Notes: a model not told the origin generated them from the letters alone. A stretch of 9,325 bases of DNA from an uncultured Thermomicrobia bacterium (GCA_937968015.1 CALBSO010000035.1:1-9325); one strand, 5' to 3'. Shown: positions 1-7,200, numbered from the stretch's first letter. Numbers and translations: made by a program.

Positions 1-54
1 CAACCCGCCGCCGAATACTTTGGTGACATTCCGGGCTTCAAGTAGCGCAGTCAT
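1..54 (-). CDS. DppF/OppF-type ABC transporter ATP-binding protein, N-terminal fragment (cut by window edge)
   Basis: Only the first 18 codons are present: ATG at 54-52, reading MTALLEARNVTKVFGGGL. The pattern 'LLEARNVTKVF' is the usual opening strand of an ABC nucleotide-binding domain, before the Walker A motif. The gene follows the DppD-type ATPase by 23 nt and has a good Shine-Dalgarno sequence (GAGGAG, 5 nt before the ATG). Dpp/Opp importers normally carry two different ATPases, DppD and DppF, encoded next to each other. From position and the opening residues I infer that this is the second ATPase, which would pair with DppD on the cytoplasmic face of the permease dimer. Nothing catalytic is visible because the gene runs off the window. 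Confidence 0.8.
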   Translation of the reverse strand, partial: MTALLEARNVTKVFGGGL

Positions 55-58
55 CGGT

Positions 59-79
59 GCTCCTCGCTCCTCGCTCCTC
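59..79 (-). repeat. Three tandem GAGGAGC heptamers forming a triple Shine-Dalgarno array
   Basis: On the minus strand, the space between the dppD-like stop codon (TGA, 80-78) and the dppF-like ATG (54-52) is almost entirely three perfect copies of GAGGAGC. Each copy contains an anti-16S-complementary GAGGAG core. The copy nearest the ATG is at ideal spacing (5 nt), and the first overlaps the upstream stop codon. The repeat could give re-initiating ribosomes several landing sites, or it may simply be slippage of a purine-rich linker. Confidence 0.85.
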
Positions 80-1067
80 AGTACAGGTGGCAAGAAACCC
101 AATGGCCGGGATGCACTTCCCGCAACAATGGCTCTTCGCTCGCGCAGCGGTCGAACGCGTGCGGGCAGCGGGTCCGGAAGGGGCACCCCGATGGTCGGTC
201 AAGGAGCGAGGGTGGAACGCCGGGGATGCCCTCGAACGCGCCCTTATGTTCGAGCGACGGTAGGCTGCCAATCAGGAGTTGCGCGTATGGATGGAGCGGT
301 TCGTCGAAGAGGTTGGTGACGCTGCCAAGTTCGACAAGCTTCCCGGCGTACATCACCCCGAGCCGGGTCACGAACTGCGCCATCAGGCCCATATCGTGAC
401 CGATGAGGATGACCGACGCGCCGAGATCGTCCTGGACCTCACGCAATGTCTCCATGATCTGCCGCTGCACGACGACATCCAAGGCGCTTGTCGGCTCGTC
501 GGCAATAATCACTCTCGGGCGCAGACTGATCGCGATTGCGATCACGACGCGCTGCTTCATGCCGCCCGAGAGTTCGTGCGGAAACATATTCGCGACTTCC
601 GTCTTCAGCCCGACGCGCCGGAGGAGTTCGGCAATTCGCGTCTCCATCTCCCGCCGAGAGATACGCGTGCCATGATCAATCAGCGCGTCCGCGATCTGAT
701 CGCGGACCCTTCTCACCGGGTTGAGGGAGTTCATCGCGCCCTGCGCGACCATCGCGATGTCCGCGAGCCGTAACTGCCGCATCTGCTCGTCCGAGAGTGC
801 CAGCACGTCCGTCTCCTCGAGCAACACACGCCCGCCCTCGATCTTGCCCGGCGGTTTGATGAGGCGGATGAGGGCCATGGCGATCGTCGTCTTACCAGAG
901 CCGGACTCACCGACGAAACCGAGGCGTTCGTGGGGCTTCAGGTCGAACGTGACCCCATCAACTGCTCGCACCGCGCCGCGCGGTGTATGGTAGTAGACGC
1001 GCAATTCCTCAACACGCAGGGCATCGGTCTGTTGCGTTGAGGTGAGCGGACGCATCTCTGCCGTCAC
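78..1067 (-). CDS. DppD/OppD-type ABC transporter ATP-binding protein
   Basis: This is a cytoplasmic ATPase subunit of a Dpp/Opp-family importer (329 aa, normal length). Visible motifs are Walker A GESGSGKT (residues 53-60), the Q-loop glutamine near 109 (MVAQGAMNSLNP), the signature LSGGMKQR (166-173), Walker B VIIADEP (186-192) with catalytic E191, and the switch histidine H224. The C-terminal oligo/dipeptide transporter extension (GIPGVPPSLLDRPSGCPFRTRC) carries cysteines at 295, 301, 308 and 326. This arrangement has been linked to a 4Fe-4S cluster in some DppD proteins. The start is GTG at 1067, which overlaps the upstream permease stop as GTGA. GGAGGA at 1077-1072, inside the end of the permease gene, serves as its ribosome binding site, so translation is probably coupled. 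The substrate cannot be assigned from this subunit. Confidence 0.96.
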   Translation of the reverse strand: MTAEMRPLTSTQQTDALRVEELRVYYHTPRGAVRAVDGVTFDLKPHERLGFVGESGSGKTTIAMALIRLIKPPGKIEGGRVLLEETDVLALSDEQMRQLRLADIAMVAQGAMNSLNPVRRVRDQIADALIDHGTRISRREMETRIAELLRRVGLKTEVANMFPHELSGGMKQRVVIAIAISLRPRVIIADEPTSALDVVVQRQIMETLREVQDDLGASVILIGHDMGLMAQFVTRLGVMYAGKLVELGSVTNLFDEPLHPYAQLLIGSLPSLEHKGAFEGIPGVPPSLLDRPSGCPFRTRCPHAFDRCASEEPLLREVHPGHWVSCHLY

Positions 1068-1993
1068 GCCGTCCTCCTCAAGCGTGGATTCGCGATCTCA
1101 TCCAACCCGATCGTGAGCAGGAGCAAACCGAAGAAGAGGACGACCAGCATGATGATCGGCGGGAGCCACCACCACCACATGCCGCGCAAGAGCGCATTGA
1201 ACCTGATCCCCCAGTAAATCGTCATGCCGAGGGTCGGTTGGTTCTGGGGGCCGAGCCCGAGCGCCTCGAGGCCGATCGAGAAAAGGATCGCGCCGAATAC
1301 CGCACCGACGAAACTCGCGGCGAGGAAGGGGAACAGGTTCGGGAGCATCTCCCGCACCATGATTTCCGGTGTGTTCATACCGGAGCGTCGGGCCACCTGC
1401 ACGTAGGCCCGCTCGCGCATCGTCAGCACCTGGGCGCGAATGATCCGTGTCGGTTGGCGCCAAGCGAGCGACGCGATGACCAGTGCCATGATATTGACGC
1501 TGATGAACGTCCTGATCGAGGCGGCGACCGTGATCAGGATGAGAATGCCGGGCAGCGTCAGGAGCGTATCAACGGCGATCCGGATGACCGCGTCCACCAC
1601 GCCGCCGAGGTAACCGGAAACGAAGCCGAGAATGATGCCGACGCCGAGACCGATAGCGCCGGCGAGGAAGCCGATCCGCAAGGTGTCGGGCAGGCCGGCG
1701 ATCATCACCGCGAGCAAATTGCGCCCCTGGTCATCCGTGCCAAGCAGATAGTGCCGGGAGGGCGATTGCGCCGGCAAGGCACTCAGCGGGTCGGCCTGCG
1801 TCGTGTCGACGAAGAGGGGGCCAACGGCGCTAATCAGCAGCAGCGTCACGATCATTGACAAACCGATCACCACGTTTGGATTGCGTCGGCAATACGCGAC
1901 GATCGCCTCCATGGGCGTCCGGTCACGGAATGTTATCCGCTCCTCGATGGGAGCGCTCGGCGTCGCAGCGATATCAATGGGCATCTCAGCCAC
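1064..1993 (-). CDS. DppC/OppC-type ABC transporter permease
   Basis: This is an inner-membrane permease subunit, 309 aa from the chosen start. An N-terminal cytoplasmic tail (FRDRTPMEAIVAYCRRNP) precedes the first membrane helix. Next comes the DppC-typical external segment with YLLGTDDQGRN, then about five more hydrophobic helices with the ATPase-coupling loop around RERAYVQVARRSGMNTPEIMVREMLPN. The C-terminus is the usual 'LDEIANPRLRR'. An odd WWWW run lies in the loop before the last helix. The start is GTG at 1993: it has AGGAGG 7 nt upstream and lies 1 nt after the DppB stop. The in-frame ATG at 1984 would be 16 nt from that ribosome binding site, and the longer open frame up to 2164 only shadows dppB. 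It should form a heterodimer with the DppB-type protein. Confidence 0.95.
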   Translation of the reverse strand: MAEMPIDIAATPSAPIEERITFRDRTPMEAIVAYCRRNPNVVIGLSMIVTLLLISAVGPLFVDTTQADPLSALPAQSPSRHYLLGTDDQGRNLLAVMIAGLPDTLRIGFLAGAIGLGVGIILGFVSGYLGGVVDAVIRIAVDTLLTLPGILILITVAASIRTFISVNIMALVIASLAWRQPTRIIRAQVLTMRERAYVQVARRSGMNTPEIMVREMLPNLFPFLAASFVGAVFGAILFSIGLEALGLGPQNQPTLGMTIYWGIRFNALLRGMWWWWLPPIIMLVVLFFGLLLLTIGLDEIANPRLRRTA

Positions 1994-1994
1994 G

Positions 1995-2999
1995 TCACGC
2001 CCTCCTGTAACTGATCCGCGGATCGAGGATCGGGTAGAGCAGATCAACGGCCAACGTCGCCAACCCGATGACAAGAACCGTGATGTAGACGATACCATAA
2101 ATGAGGAAGTAGTCGGAGCCGTTGATCGCGTTGAAAAGCAACGATCCCATCCCCGGATAGCCAAAGATCACCTCGACGATCACAAGGCCGGAGATGATCG
2201 TGCCAAGATTGATCGCGTAGTTCGTGACCTGCGGGAGCACGGCGTTGCGCATGGCATAGGAGAAGAAGATGCGCCGATCCTTGAGCCCCTTCGCCTCCGC
2301 GAAGTTGATGTAGTCCTCCCCCTTGGTAGTGATCATCATCCCGCGCATCCCGAGCGCCCAGAAGCCGACACCGGCGAGCACGATCGAGAGGCCGGGCAAG
2401 AACGCATGGCGGAGGATATCGAGAAGAAAGGAGACATCCAGGTGCGGGATCTGACCGATCGAGTAGCCGCCGGACAACGGGAAGATCGGAAACAGGATTG
2501 CGAGCAAGTACACCAGCATGATCCCGAGCAGATAATAGGGGATCGCTGAGAGCGCCATCGCGGGGCCGATGAGCAATTGAAAGACCTTCGGCGCGCGCGA
2601 CCATGTGACGAGCGCGCCGAGGAACGTACCGAGCGTAAACGCGATGGCGGACGAGATGAGCAGCAAGCCGACCGTCCAGGGCAAGGCTCCGCGGATCAAG
2701 CCCATCACCCGGTTCGGGTAGCTCGCGATGGAATAGCCGAAATCCAACCGGGCGACGTGTTTGAGGTACAGCCCGTACTGGACGTACAAGGGTTTGTCCA
2801 GCCCGAACTCCTTATTGTACGAGCGCACCATCTGCTCGATGCCCTCCTGCAGCGGCCCGCCCTGCGATGCCTGACTGACGAGGCGATCTCGAACGGGATT
2901 ACCGGGCGCCAGCCGCGGCAAGATGAAGTTGATCGTCGCCGCCGCCCAGAGGACGATGAGGAACTGGAGGACTCTCCGCACGACATACCCGGTATTCAT
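1995..2999 (-). CDS. DppB/OppB-type ABC transporter permease
   Basis: This is an inner-membrane permease subunit (334 aa) of a dipeptide/oligopeptide/nickel-type importer. The N-terminus (YVVRRVLQFLIVLWAAATINFILPRLAPGNP) is the characteristic first helix and PGNP turn of DppB/OppB proteins. A large external loop follows (about residues 45-95), then five further hydrophobic segments. The ATPase-coupling loop is around FAEAKGLKDRRIFFSYAMRNAVLP, and the family C-terminus LLYPILDPRI is present. The ATG at 2999 has AAAGGAG 9 nt upstream (3015-3009), so the start is well supported. It follows the solute-binding protein gene after an 80-nt gap containing a hairpin, and it is 1 nt from the DppC gene. 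Members of this permease family also import oligosaccharides, so 'peptide' transport should not be assumed. Confidence 0.96.
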   Translation of the reverse strand: MNTGYVVRRVLQFLIVLWAAATINFILPRLAPGNPVRDRLVSQASQGGPLQEGIEQMVRSYNKEFGLDKPLYVQYGLYLKHVARLDFGYSIASYPNRVMGLIRGALPWTVGLLLISSAIAFTLGTFLGALVTWSRAPKVFQLLIGPAMALSAIPYYLLGIMLVYLLAILFPIFPLSGGYSIGQIPHLDVSFLLDILRHAFLPGLSIVLAGVGFWALGMRGMMITTKGEDYINFAEAKGLKDRRIFFSYAMRNAVLPQVTNYAINLGTIISGLVIVEVIFGYPGMGSLLFNAINGSDYFLIYGIVYITVLVIGLATLAVDLLYPILDPRISYRRA

Positions 3000-3033
3000 C
3001 CGCGCTTACTCCTTTGTCGCATGACCCCGGCAC

Positions 3034-3060
3034 GCGCCTCACGGCAGTAGCGTGAGGTGC
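3034..3060 (-). promoter_or_regulatory. Intercistronic hairpin between binding-protein and permease genes
   Basis: Two 10-nt arms (3034-3043 and 3051-3060) pair with a single A/C mismatch around the 7-nt loop 3044-3050. The core stem is CCTCACG/CGTGAGG. No U-run follows on the minus strand, so it is not a standard intrinsic terminator. In ABC operons such a stem after the binding-protein gene often protects the upstream mRNA or lowers expression of the permease genes. That role is inferred here. Confidence 0.6.
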
Positions 3061-3079
3061 GTACACACTTCCCGCGCCG

Positions 3080-5014
3080 CTACGCCGGTTTCAGGCTGCC
3101 GATGAACAGCCCGGCGGCGCCGCGGTGCCACGAGGCGGGCGTCGTGTACGGGCTATCCGCGTTCGGCCATCCCTTCCAGTACTGGGTATTGACCGGGCAA
3201 ATCTGATACCACTGCACATTCGGGATGGTCGGTAGGTTCGGGATCCAGATCTCCATCGCCTTGTGCCAGAGGTCCATATACTGCGGTGTGGCTGGCGCGA
3301 TCGTCGCCATCTGGTCGAGAATCTTGTCGTAGTCGGCGTTCTTCCAACGGTATGGATAGAGCGCGGTCTGACCGATCGGGAGCGCGTAGCGGCTATGATA
3401 TTGCCGCATGCTGAGATAGGGATCGCGCACCGACGCCGATTGGCCGTCAATCCAGACCTCGATGTCTCCCGTTGCCTGGAGCGTGCCCGCATTCGTCGGG
3501 AACTTGAACGACGCATCGAAGCCCGCCTGCTTGAATTGCTGCGCGATGACGGGCGCGAAGGTTTCAAAGAATCCCGAAGCATTGTTCATGACAAATCCGA
3601 AACGCTTGCCATCCTTTGCCCAGATACCGTCCGAGCCTTTCGCGTACCCCTTGCGCGTCATGATCTCCGCCGACTTCTTCGGATCATAGGCGTCGATCGG
3701 GTACTTCTTCAGGATGTCCTGGACCGCGTCGAAGTACGGCTTCATCACCGGATAGGCCGGGAGCGGCAGCACGGTGATATCCCCCGAGCCCGCGAAGCCG
3801 ACGTCAATGATCTGCTTGCGGTTGATCGCGTAATTGAGCGCCCAACGGATCTCGGGGTCATCGTAGGGCGGCTTCGCGCAGTTGATCTTGATGCAGTTCG
3901 TCCAGCCGTCAATCGCGCCGTAGGGCGGTTTCTTATCCGGCTGGAAGACAGCCACCTTCGCATTGCGTGACAGGACGACCTTGGTGTCCGCCGGAAGCAG
4001 GTTGTGCGAGGAATCAATCTCGCCCGCCGACAGCAGTTGGGCCAGTTTCGGGTCCTCGTAATGGGGCAGGATGATGACGCGCTTCATCGTGGGAAGTGGC
4101 CGGAAGCCCGTCTTGGCGCCCCACCAATCGTCGCGCCGGTCCCAGATCTTCTGCGTCGGCGACGAGAAGACCAGTTTCCACGGGCCGGTCACGATCGGCC
4201 AGCCCTTCGAGATGTCGTGATTGGTGAACTTTGTGAGATCCGGCTGCCCCTTGAAGATATGCTCGGGCACGATCGGGAACCCCTGATCCTGCACCCATTG
4301 GAAGTACTGGAGCATGAAGTTCGGGTTCGGCGCGTTGAGCGTGAATTTCACATTGAGCGGGTCAATCGCCACAATATCCTTGACCGCGTTCTTCATATCG
4401 AAGGCAAAGTTGAGGGTGGACGCGCTCGCGCCGTTGTCGCGCAGCATGTTAATGGTGTAGACGACATCGCTCGTGGTGAACGGCATGCCGTCGCTCCAGG
4501 TGATGTTGGGCCGCAGTTTGACCGTCAGTTCGGTGTAGTCGGCGTTGAAAGCGTAGCTCTCCGCCTGATACGGGATCTCCCCTTTGCTGCCGGTCAGGCC
4601 GGGCGGGGCGCTCGCCTTCTCGTTCCAGACCGAATCATAGAAATAGAATGGCTCGAAGGCGAAATGCCAGCCCGTGCGCTGCGCAACGGTCGGGAGGAAG
4701 GGATTATGGATCTCCGCGTCGTTAAACTGTTCCAACGTGTCCGAGACGCTCATGATCAGCGTCTGGTTGCGGGGTACCTGCGGGACACCGGACGGGGCGG
4801 CGGCGGGTGATGCCTGACCGGCGACTGTCGGCTGTCCGGCCGCCGGGGATGCCTGTCCCGTCGTGGCCGGTGCGGACCCGCCGGGTGCGGGAGTTTTCGT
4901 TGGCAGGACCACTTCCTGGCTGTTGCCACCCCCACACGCTGCCAGGAGGCTCGCCGCGGCGGCGGCGCTCGCGGCGACAAGGAACTCACGTCGGTGCAGA
5001 CGGCGCAGTGTCAT
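3080..5014 (-). CDS. Family-5 ABC transporter solute-binding lipoprotein (Dpp/Opp-like), Tat-type signal
   Basis: This is the extracytoplasmic substrate-capture subunit of the adjacent importer. From the ATG at 5014 it is 644 aa. Residues 1-27 form a signal with a twin-arginine-like HRREFLV motif, an Ala-rich hydrophobic stretch and a lipobox LAAC, giving lipidated Cys27. Residues 31-82 are a disordered Pro/Ala/Thr/Gly linker with GQASPAA present twice. The SBP_bac_5 fold follows, with the typical LRPNITWSDGMPFTTSDVVYT segment at about 167-187. At more than 600 aa it is longer than classical DppA/OppA (about 530-545 aa) and nearer the oligosaccharide-binding members of the family. The start is chosen by the signal peptide and GGGAGGG 9 nt upstream. 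The in-frame GTG at 5065 lacks a ribosome binding site and would bury the signal. The gene lies 47 nt after the mannonate-dehydratase-like gene. Confidence 0.95.
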   Translation of the reverse strand: MTLRRLHRREFLVAASAAAAASLLAACGGGNSQEVVLPTKTPAPGGSAPATTGQASPAAGQPTVAGQASPAAAPSGVPQVPRNQTLIMSVSDTLEQFNDAEIHNPFLPTVAQRTGWHFAFEPFYFYDSVWNEKASAPPGLTGSKGEIPYQAESYAFNADYTELTVKLRPNITWSDGMPFTTSDVVYTINMLRDNGASASTLNFAFDMKNAVKDIVAIDPLNVKFTLNAPNPNFMLQYFQWVQDQGFPIVPEHIFKGQPDLTKFTNHDISKGWPIVTGPWKLVFSSPTQKIWDRRDDWWGAKTGFRPLPTMKRVIILPHYEDPKLAQLLSAGEIDSSHNLLPADTKVVLSRNAKVAVFQPDKKPPYGAIDGWTNCIKINCAKPPYDDPEIRWALNYAINRKQIIDVGFAGSGDITVLPLPAYPVMKPYFDAVQDILKKYPIDAYDPKKSAEIMTRKGYAKGSDGIWAKDGKRFGFVMNNASGFFETFAPVIAQQFKQAGFDASFKFPTNAGTLQATGDIEVWIDGQSASVRDPYLSMRQYHSRYALPIGQTALYPYRWKNADYDKILDQMATIAPATPQYMDLWHKAMEIWIPNLPTIPNVQWYQICPVNTQYWKGWPNADSPYTTPASWHRGAAGLFIGSLKPA

Positions 5015-5061
5015 AGCGTGTAGCCCTCCCTGATGCTCACGGGACCCACAATCCACAAACT

Positions 5062-5901
5062 TCACGCACGGCCCGCAAGAGCTGCACGACAGTACCCAAC
5101 AGCATAGGCCATGGCGATCTCGTTCTTCCGCTCGCCGAAGACTTTCGGTAGATGCTCCGGCGCGATCGCGCCCCGATAACCGAGTTCATGGAGGAGCGCG
5201 ATCGCGGTGTCCGGCCGCACGTCGCCGTGGCCGGGGAAGACCTCGTCCACCTGCCCATCCGCGTGGATGACGACATCGCGCACATGGACCATGAAGGTGC
5301 GGTCGATGAAGCGGGGGAGCACCGCGCGCACGTCGTCTCCGCTCATCGCCATGCAGCCGAAGCAGAAGATCATCCCATTCTCGGGAGTGGGTACGGCATC
5401 GAAGAGCGAGTCGTATTCCCGCGCGCCCCAAAGTCCCTTCGCGGGTGGCCACGGTGAGTGCGTCGCCAATCTCGTCCCAGCCTGCCGCGCGTGCTCCGAA
5501 GCGCGGGCATAAAAGTCGCAGTTGCGCGCGAACTGATCCGCCGCTTCCGCCGCCGTCGCGCCATCGAGCGGTGGGTGGAGTGTGACGCAGGGGACACCCG
5601 CCTCGCCGGCGGCGTCGAGATGGCGCGCAAAGGCCGCGAAAGTTTCCTTGCCTGCTACCGTATCGTCGGCCCATTCGCGCACCGGTTCCTTGACCGGTTC
5701 GAGGCCGACGATCTCGATCCCGGCATCGTCGAACGCCCGACGATAGGCTCGGAGTTCAGTGCCAGTGGGCCAGCCCCGCGCGACCGCGTCCGGGATAGAC
5801 TTCGCGGATTCCTGCACGGCGGTAATCCCTAGTTGGCGGCAGTAATCGATGCGCTCGGCGGGGTCATCGGAGACCATGTGGGTGCGTAGGCAGATTTTCA
5901 C
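5062..5901 (-). CDS. Mannonate-dehydratase-like / sugar isomerase-epimerase TIM-barrel protein
   Basis: This is a cytoplasmic protein of 279 aa. Its C-terminal half follows the UxuA (D-mannonate dehydratase) pattern. NGMIFCFG around Cys180 matches the metal-binding cysteine region, and MVHVRDV (His207), EVFPGHGDVRP (225-230) and a terminal PEH (His250) resemble UxuA metal and active-site elements. The upstream part (GVPCVTLHPP, RLATHSPWPP) fits a xylose-isomerase-like barrel. UxuA removes water from D-mannonate to give 2-keto-3-deoxygluconate, but UxuA proteins are usually about 350-395 aa. This could therefore be a divergent short member or another sugar isomerase. The start is GTG at 5901, overlapping the upstream oxidoreductase stop as GTGA, with GGAGGAGG 6 nt upstream. 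The open frame continues to 6312 only as a shadow of the upstream gene. Confidence 0.75.
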   Translation of the reverse strand: MKICLRTHMVSDDPAERIDYCRQLGITAVQESAKSIPDAVARGWPTGTELRAYRRAFDDAGIEIVGLEPVKEPVREWADDTVAGKETFAAFARHLDAAGEAGVPCVTLHPPLDGATAAEAADQFARNCDFYARASEHARQAGTRLATHSPWPPAKGLWGAREYDSLFDAVPTPENGMIFCFGCMAMSGDDVRAVLPRFIDRTFMVHVRDVVIHADGQVDEVFPGHGDVRPDTAIALLHELGYRGAIAPEHLPKVFGERKNEIAMAYAVGYCRAALAGRA

Positions 5902-5915
5902 TGTGCCCCTCCTCC
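5898..5915 (-). promoter_or_regulatory. Translational-coupling junction: GTGA overlap plus strong ribosome binding site
   Basis: The stop of the oxidoreductase (TGA, 5900-5898) and the start of the mannonate-dehydratase-like gene (GTG, 5901-5899) overlap as GTGA. A near-consensus GGAGGAGG (5915-5908) lies within the oxidoreductase coding end, 6 nt before the GTG. This decides the start of the downstream gene and suggests the two enzymes are made in a fixed ratio. Confidence 0.85.
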
Positions 5916-7001
5916 GCGATTCGGCACCGTCACGGATTGGAGCGGCAGGCGCACCGCACGGCCTTCGGTGATCGCGTGATAGGCCGCCTCGACCAATTCC
6001 AGCGACGCCCGTGCGTCCTCCCCGTGCGTGAGCGGCTGCGTGCCGTTGAGGACGCAATCGAGCAGGTGCTCGATCGCACCGGCCATCCCCTCCTCCGGCA
6101 AACGCGGCGCACCGACGGCTGGCCGCGTCTGGACCTGGAAGACGCCGGGGCCCACATCGCCCGCGATACTCCCGGAGGTGACCGTGATGACGTCGTGTTC
6201 GTCCATCCGAAGTGAGCCATCGCGACCGTAGATCTCGATCGGCATCACATCCCAACTGGCTCCCAGGTATGGGTGCTTCAGGACGTACGATACGGTCACT
6301 TGGCCGATGCAACCGTTCGCAAACTTAAGCAGGACGAGGCCGCTGTCTTCCGTCCGGCGCATCGGGTCGATCATGTCGCTCGTCGAAGCGACCGCCTGCA
6401 CCTCGACCGCCTCGCCGATCAGCCAGCGGAGTAGGTCGAGCGCGTGGATGCCGATACCGGAGATGACACCGTCGTGCTTCCAGTACCCCTTGAGGCGTGC
6501 GGCGTCCATGTGCTGCCAAGCGTAGGTGATGTCCTGCAAATACGCACCGCGCACGAGGATCGGATCGCCGACGTAGCCGGCATCCAGCAACTCCTTCAAC
6601 GTACGGTGGCGATTCTGATAGCGTTTCGTCTGATCCACCATCAGGAGCACGTTGTTCTCACGGCAGGCGGCGATCATCGCGTCCGCTTCATCGAGCGTAT
6701 TGGCGATCGGCTTCTCGACGAAGACATGCCTGCCGGCGTTAGCCGCCTCGATTGCCACCGGCGCGTGCAGATGATGGGGCAAGCAAAGATCGGCGATCTG
6801 TACATCGGGGTCCGCGAGGGCCTCGGCGGTGGAGGTGTACCAGTGTTCGGCGCCCCATTTCTTCGCGGCCGCTTCGGCGAGCTCGGGGCGGACATCAACC
6901 GCCGCGACCAGCCGCGCCTTCGGATTCGCCGCGTACGCACTGAAGTGCCCGGCGGAAACACCGCCACAACCGAAAAGCGCAACACCGAGTGGCTCGGACA
7001 T
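5898..7001 (-). CDS. Gfo/Idh/MocA-family NAD(P)-dependent oxidoreductase
   Basis: This is a cytoplasmic dehydrogenase of 367 aa, the normal size for the family. The N-terminal Rossmann domain opens with VALFGCGGVSAGH (glycine-rich nucleotide loop, about residues 6-18) and continues with AAVDVRPELA at the end of the second strand. The family hallmark FVEKPIA, with its catalytic-region EKP lysine, is near residue 95. The C-terminal domain carries GIHALDLLRWLIG, with the conserved histidine of the substrate pocket. Family members oxidise or reduce sugars, inositols and related polyols; the exact substrate cannot be read from sequence. The ATG at 7001 is preferred because AAGGAG (7017-7012) is 10 nt away. 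An in-frame GTG at 7007 is possible but only 4 nt from the ribosome binding site. It is the first gene of the operon and is coupled to the mannonate-dehydratase-like gene. Confidence 0.93.
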   Translation of the reverse strand: MSEPLGVALFGCGGVSAGHFSAYAANPKARLVAAVDVRPELAEAAAKKWGAEHWYTSTAEALADPDVQIADLCLPHHLHAPVAIEAANAGRHVFVEKPIANTLDEADAMIAACRENNVLLMVDQTKRYQNRHRTLKELLDAGYVGDPILVRGAYLQDITYAWQHMDAARLKGYWKHDGVISGIGIHALDLLRWLIGEAVEVQAVASTSDMIDPMRRTEDSGLVLLKFANGCIGQVTVSYVLKHPYLGASWDVMPIEIYGRDGSLRMDEHDVITVTSGSIAGDVGPGVFQVQTRPAVGAPRLPEEGMAGAIEHLLDCVLNGTQPLTHGEDARASLELVEAAYHAITEGRAVRLPLQSVTVPNRGGGAQ

Positions 7002-7200
7002 CGTCACCGGTCTCCTTCATGGCTCGTGCCGTAAACGACAGCACGTCACGATGCTACAGGGGCGGGGTCATCGACTTCCGGCCACTATCTTTGCCGGGGA
7101 GGGAGGGATAGCGCGGATGCGGTAGGGGTGTTCAAATGCCCAAAAGCGGCACGCCATCGCTGTCGAAATCGTCGTATGGGAACGATAACATTCGTACTTG
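7002..7200 (-). other. Operon leader region between the ISAs1-family remnant and the first operon gene
   Basis: These 199 nt presumably contain the operon promoter, because the first gene starts at 7001. I see the ribosome binding site (7017-7012) and a short inverted repeat CGTGC/GCACG (7025-7029 and 7041-7045, 11 nt apart). There is also a weak CCGGC/GCCGG stem (7078-7082/7093-7097). No convincing -35/-10 pair stands out. A 19-codon open frame (7191-7132) next to the IS end may be the tail of a disrupted gene. Confidence 0.4.

Noticed and set aside
1994..2164. A longer start for the DppC-type permease (366 aa)
   Set aside because: The extension is Ser/Arg/Thr-rich shadow of the DppB-type gene. 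The GTG at 1993 has AGGAGG at 7 nt.
4004..4810. A 268-codon plus-strand open frame opposite the solute-binding protein gene
   Set aside because: It is rich in Arg, Asp, Glu and Val, as expected for antisense shadows of GC-rich genes, and the minus-strand product is a clear match to a known family.
5902..6312. A longer start for the mannonate-dehydratase-like gene (416 aa)
   Set aside because: The extra 137 residues are Arg/Ala-rich and lie in the out-of-frame shadow of the oxidoreductase. The GTG at 5901 has a strong ribosome binding site.
7078..7097. CCGGC/GCCGG stem as a terminator after the ISAs1 transposase
   Set aside because: It has only 5 bp with a 10-nt loop and no U-run on the minus strand.
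7080..7136. TTGAAC followed by a CTATCC-like hexamer as an operon promoter
   Set aside because: The -35 resemblance is fair, but the -10 matches the consensus poorly at any acceptable spacing, so I do not call it.
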